Origin: CAZBJJ01 sp964492245 | GTDB taxonomy: Bacteria > Spirochaetota > Spirochaetia > Treponematales > Breznakiellaceae | DNA: 43,653 bases | Assembly: GCA_964492245.1 (NCBI GenBank) | Contig: CAZBJJ010000011.1 | Location: 1 to 43,653 of the forward strand | Reading direction: 5' to 3' | Shown here: in pieces, positions 41,262-43,653 of the stretch | How positions within the stretch are numbered: the first letter of the stretch is position 1 | Layout: every line of letters begins with the position of its first letter | Made by a program: the position numbers and the translations under genes | The notes under the pieces: model-generated | What the model was told of the DNA's origin: nothing | The model's database searches: none | The model's input: the letters and a program-made list of their open reading frames with translations, nothing else

Positions 41262-42599
41262 ATGAATACACAAATTGATATCAATAAAACTACCGTAGCC
41301 CCCGCGGAATCGCAAGAGCGAACCGATGTTATAGACTTTAAAATGGTCACCTTCGCCTTGGCAGGCAAGGATTACGGTGTGGATATAATGAATGTCAAAG
41401 AGATCGCCAAGGCGGGAAAGTTTACCTATGTGCCCAATGTGGCCCCGTTTTTACGCGGTGTCTACAACTTGCGAGGCGATATCATTCCCGTGGTGGATTT
41501 GCGCATTTTTTTCCATCTCCCGGCAGAAAAAAAGAGCGAAGATCAGCTGGAGAACATGCTTATTTTGCGTGTAGATGAGCAAATATTTGGCATTATCGTA
41601 GATTCAATAGACAAGGTAGTGGGTATAAACTCTTCCAGTATTCAGCCGCCGCACCCCATTTTTGGCGATATAAATATTAAATATATCCGTGGCGTCGTTG
41701 AAAATGTAAACCGGCTCTACATTATTTTGGATGTGCAGACTATTTTTACCCATCGCGAAGAAGAAAAGCCCAAGGTCCTGTCTCAGTTGCCTGGCAGTAG
41801 CTATGCCCTACCCGTAACTCCTGGTACCCACGAAGACAGGGGTACTGCCGAAATACAGGTTAGCTCTTCTGAACTTGACTTTGTCAAAGAGGCCCTATTG
41901 GCGCTTAGGCAGTTTACCACAGGCATGTTCAATGAGGCATGGGTGGAAAGCAGGTTTAAGACCTGGGTTAAGGAGAGAAAGAGCGGGGACGTCCAAATTA
42001 AAAACGTAGAGGAAGCCGAAGAGTTTTTACAACCCTTTTATTCCCCCTTTACCGATATGTTTTGGGGCGAAGATTACGCAGAGGCCTTTTCGCAATTGTT
42101 GCCCGATATCGATTCAAAAAACATCAATGTGTGGAACCTCGGCTGTGGGCAGGGCTACGAGACCTGGTCAATTGCCTGTATATTGCGAAAACGATATCCC
42201 GATGCCCGCATAAAAATATGGGCAAACGACAACGATCTGCTGGCAATTTCCAACGCCCCCAATATGAGCTACGAGTTGGAAGATATTCCAGAGTATTTGC
42301 GCGAACACATGGTTAAGAGCAAAAACGCCTATTCTTTTAATCAGGAGATTAAAGATATGATACTCTTTGAATACCACGATGTGCTCAATACTAATCCCTT
42401 CCCCGCATTGGACTTTGTGGTGGTGCGGGATCTGCTATCATTTTTTACCCCGGCAGAACAGGCCCATGTGTTTGAGGATTTTTCAGAAAAACTAAAGCCG
42501 GCGGGGCTTGTTTTCCTGGGGAAAAACGAAAAATTATCTGGAAATGCAGAATGGAAGTTCATAGGCAATGAACATATCTCTGCAATTATTCGGAAATAG
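41262..42599 (+). CDS. CheW fused to a CheR-like methyltransferase domain
   Basis: 445 residues. Residues about 20-170 are CheW (KMVTFALAGKDYGVDIMNVKEI; PFLRGVYNLRGDIIPVVDLR), the adaptor between receptors and CheA. Residues about 205-445 resemble CheR: WNLGCGQGYETWSIACIL fits the SAM-binding motif and FVVVRDLLSFFTPAEQAHVFEDF with LKPAGLVFLGKNEKL fits later CheR motifs. Several catalytic-type features of CheR are altered (the TGEEPYS-like segment reads QGYETWS, CRN reads VRD, and the N-terminal helical part is eroded), so it may be non-catalytic. The fusion is known in Treponema denticola, where it is part of the chemoreceptor array. GGGG lies just before the ATG. Confidence 0.92.
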   Translation: MNTQIDINKTTVAPAESQERTDVIDFKMVTFALAGKDYGVDIMNVKEIAKAGKFTYVPNVAPFLRGVYNLRGDIIPVVDLRIFFHLPAEKKSEDQLENMLILRVDEQIFGIIVDSIDKVVGINSSSIQPPHPIFGDINIKYIRGVVENVNRLYIILDVQTIFTHREEEKPKVLSQLPGSSYALPVTPGTHEDRGTAEIQVSSSELDFVKEALLALRQFTTGMFNEAWVESRFKTWVKERKSGDVQIKNVEEAEEFLQPFYSPFTDMFWGEDYAEAFSQLLPDIDSKNINVWNLGCGQGYETWSIACILRKRYPDARIKIWANDNDLLAISNAPNMSYELEDIPEYLREHMVKSKNAYSFNQEIKDMILFEYHDVLNTNPFPALDFVVVRDLLSFFTPAEQAHVFEDFSEKLKPAGLVFLGKNEKLSGNAEWKFIGNEHISAIIRK

Positions 42600-42622
42600 A
42601 GATTTTTTAATAGGAGTGTACT

Positions 42623-43087
42623 ATGCGTGTTGAATACATCAATCCCTTTGTGGAAGCAGCCTTTAATGTGCTCAAAGAAGTTTTAGTGGCGGACGTTAAA
42701 AGAGGCGATCTCTATTTAAAAAGCACCACGATGCCGGTATTGGGCGTTGCTGCCTTAGTCGGTTTGGCTGGCGATGTCGAAGGACGGGTGCTTTTTGATA
42801 TGTCTCGCCAGACAGCTCTGGATATAGCCTCTGCAATGAATGGGGAAACCCTGCCCTCTTTCGACGAACTGGCAAAGGCCACTATTACCGAACTGGCAAA
42901 TATGATTACCGCCCAGGCGGTTACCAAGCTTCACGATTTGGGCTTTAAATTCGACCTGACACCGCCGGCTCTTTTTACCGGCGATAATATGGAAGTATCG
43001 GACCACGAGGTCGAGGCCCTTATTGTGCCAATGGATTTGCCCCAGGGCAAGGTAGAAATCAATGTTGCTGTGCGAGAGCGAGCATAG
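42623..43087 (+). CDS. cheX: CheY-P phosphatase CheX
   Basis: 154 residues, typical length; AGGAG precedes the ATG. The CheC/CheX signature is present as TITELANMITAQAVTKLHD, with Glu90 and Asn93 forming the ExxN catalytic pair. CheX dephosphorylates CheY-P and is essential for normal chemotaxis in spirochaetes, which lack CheZ. It sits between cheW-cheR and cheY. Confidence 0.96.
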   Translation: MRVEYINPFVEAAFNVLKEVLVADVKRGDLYLKSTTMPVLGVAALVGLAGDVEGRVLFDMSRQTALDIASAMNGETLPSFDELAKATITELANMITAQAVTKLHDLGFKFDLTPPALFTGDNMEVSDHEVEALIVPMDLPQGKVEINVAVRERA

Positions 43088-43101
43088 GGAAAGGTGAAAG
43101 A

Positions 43102-43542
43102 ATGAAGACAAAGCAAGATTATCCATCCATTAATGAGCGTGAGCCAGATGGAATGAAGTCTGATGGCACTCCTTACCGTGTCCTTGTCGTGGACGATTCT
43201 ATGTTTGTTTCGAAGCAGATCGGACAAATTCTTACCAGCGAGGGCTACGAGGTAGCGGGTACTGCGGCAGATGGCGAAGAGGGAGTAGAGAAGTATAAAG
43301 AGTTGTTTCCCAATGTCGATTTAGTGACCATGGATATTACCATGCCTAAAATGGATGGCATTTCTGCATTGGAAGCGATAATGAACTTCGATAAAAACGC
43401 CAAGGTTGTTATGATAAGCGCCCTTGGTAAACAGGACCTGGTTAAAAAATCGCTTTTGCTGGGGGCAAAAAATTATATCGTTAAACCCTTGGACCGCAAA
43501 AAGGTCTTAGAGCGAATAACGCAGGTACTTGGCAAAAATTAA
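43102..43542 (+). CDS. cheY: Chemotaxis response regulator CheY
   Basis: 146 residues; AAAGGTG precedes the ATG. The receiver residues are Asp31/Asp32, phospho-acceptor Asp78 (LVTMDITMPKMDG), Ser106 (VVMISALGK) and Lys128 (IVKPLD). An N-terminal extension of about 22 residues is polar; a later in-frame ATG at 43153 would give a standard-length CheY but has no better site. CheY-P binds the EIDxLL motifs of FliM and FliY encoded earlier in the window. No clear terminator hairpin follows. Confidence 0.97.
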   Translation: MKTKQDYPSINEREPDGMKSDGTPYRVLVVDDSMFVSKQIGQILTSEGYEVAGTAADGEEGVEKYKELFPNVDLVTMDITMPKMDGISALEAIMNFDKNAKVVMISALGKQDLVKKSLLLGAKNYIVKPLDRKKVLERITQVLGKN

Positions 43543-43556
43543 AAAAATAGCCCAGG

Positions 43557-43586
43557 TTGACACTCTGCCTGTTTATTTAATATAAA
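43557..43586 (+). promoter_or_regulatory. Strong promoter of the tRNA gene
   Basis: TTGACA (43557-43562), an 18-base spacer and TATAAA (43581-43586) lie directly before the tRNA; initiation near 43593 fits the 5' end at 43594. Confidence 0.65.
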
Positions 43587-43593
43587 TAGGTAC

Positions 43594-43653
43594 GGGCAAT
43601 TAGCTCAGTTGGTTAGAGTACAAGCATGACACGCTTGGGGTCACTGGTTCGAT
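43594..43653 (+). tRNA. tRNA-Val (GAC), 3' end cut by the window
   Basis: The sequence folds as a tRNA: acceptor GGGCAAT, D arm (GCTC with GAGT), anticodon arm CAAGC/GCTTG with loop ATGACAC giving anticodon GAC, variable loop GGGTC and the start of the T arm (ACTGG TTCGAT). The 3' T-stem half and acceptor strand lie beyond the edge. Confidence 0.93.

Overview
The window is part of a spirochaete chromosome, most likely Treponema or a close relative (Treponematales). The evidence is a long motility operon in the spirochaete order with spirochaete-specific members (flbB, a short flgD, a cysteine-containing flgE, flbD, fliY) and a cheA / cheW-cheR fusion / cheX / cheY cluster of the type known from Treponema denticola. 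Two glycoside hydrolases (families GH9 and GH26) suggest a plant-fibre habitat such as a termite hindgut or rumen; that is inference. A run of exactly 100 N at 13700-13799 shows that this is a draft or metagenome assembly.

Layout. (1) 1-8135: a truncated membrane-bound PAS/GGDEF protein whose GGDEF signature is degenerate (minus), a GH9 enzyme without signal peptide (minus), a membrane-anchored DUF4015 putative glycosidase (plus) and a GH26 mannanase-like lipoprotein (minus). (2) 8136-12004: a large inverted-repeat element, recG and a YggT-family membrane protein (minus), and a divergent metallophosphoesterase (plus). (3) 12021-33355: the motility operon flbB-fliK-flgD-flgE-[terminator/promoter]-flbD-motA-motB-fliL-fliM-fliY-fliO-fliP-fliQ-fliR-flhB-flhA-flhF-flhG-orf-fliA-fapA-orf-orf, mostly with very short gaps or overlapping start/stop codons. 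(4) 33352-36424: serS, birA and two hsp20 genes (minus); the hsp20 pair follows a near-perfect sigma-54 promoter. (5) 36660-38734: two probable outer-membrane beta-barrel genes (minus) behind a sigma-28-type promoter. (6) 38877-43542: cheA, cheW-cheR, cheX, cheY. (7) 43594-43653: the 5' part of a tRNA-Val(GAC) gene with a strong promoter.

How the parts fit. The operon encodes the hook and its length control (FliK, FlgD, FlgE), stator (MotA/B, FliL), switch (FliM, FliY), export gate (FliO/P/Q/R, FlhB, FlhA), placement and number control (FlhF, FlhG), the collar protein FlbB and the late sigma factor FliA. CheA/CheW-CheR/CheX/CheY supply the signal read by FliM and FliY, both of which carry an N-terminal CheY-binding motif. 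Candidate FliA (sigma-28) promoters also lie in front of the DUF4015 gene and the beta-barrel pair, so envelope and putative carbohydrate functions may be tied to the motility regulon. The upstream half of the usual flagellar gene set (flgB, flgC, fliE to fliJ) is not in front of flbB here.

No CRISPR array, transposase, phage module or clearly new multi-gene system is visible. The items most worth following up are the sigma-28 and sigma-54 promoter assignments, the junction-like inverted repeat between recG and the GH26 gene, in-frame repeat expansions in several motility genes, the uncharacterised genes beside flhG and fapA, and the CheW-CheR fusion. No stretch longer than 300 bases lacks a gene.
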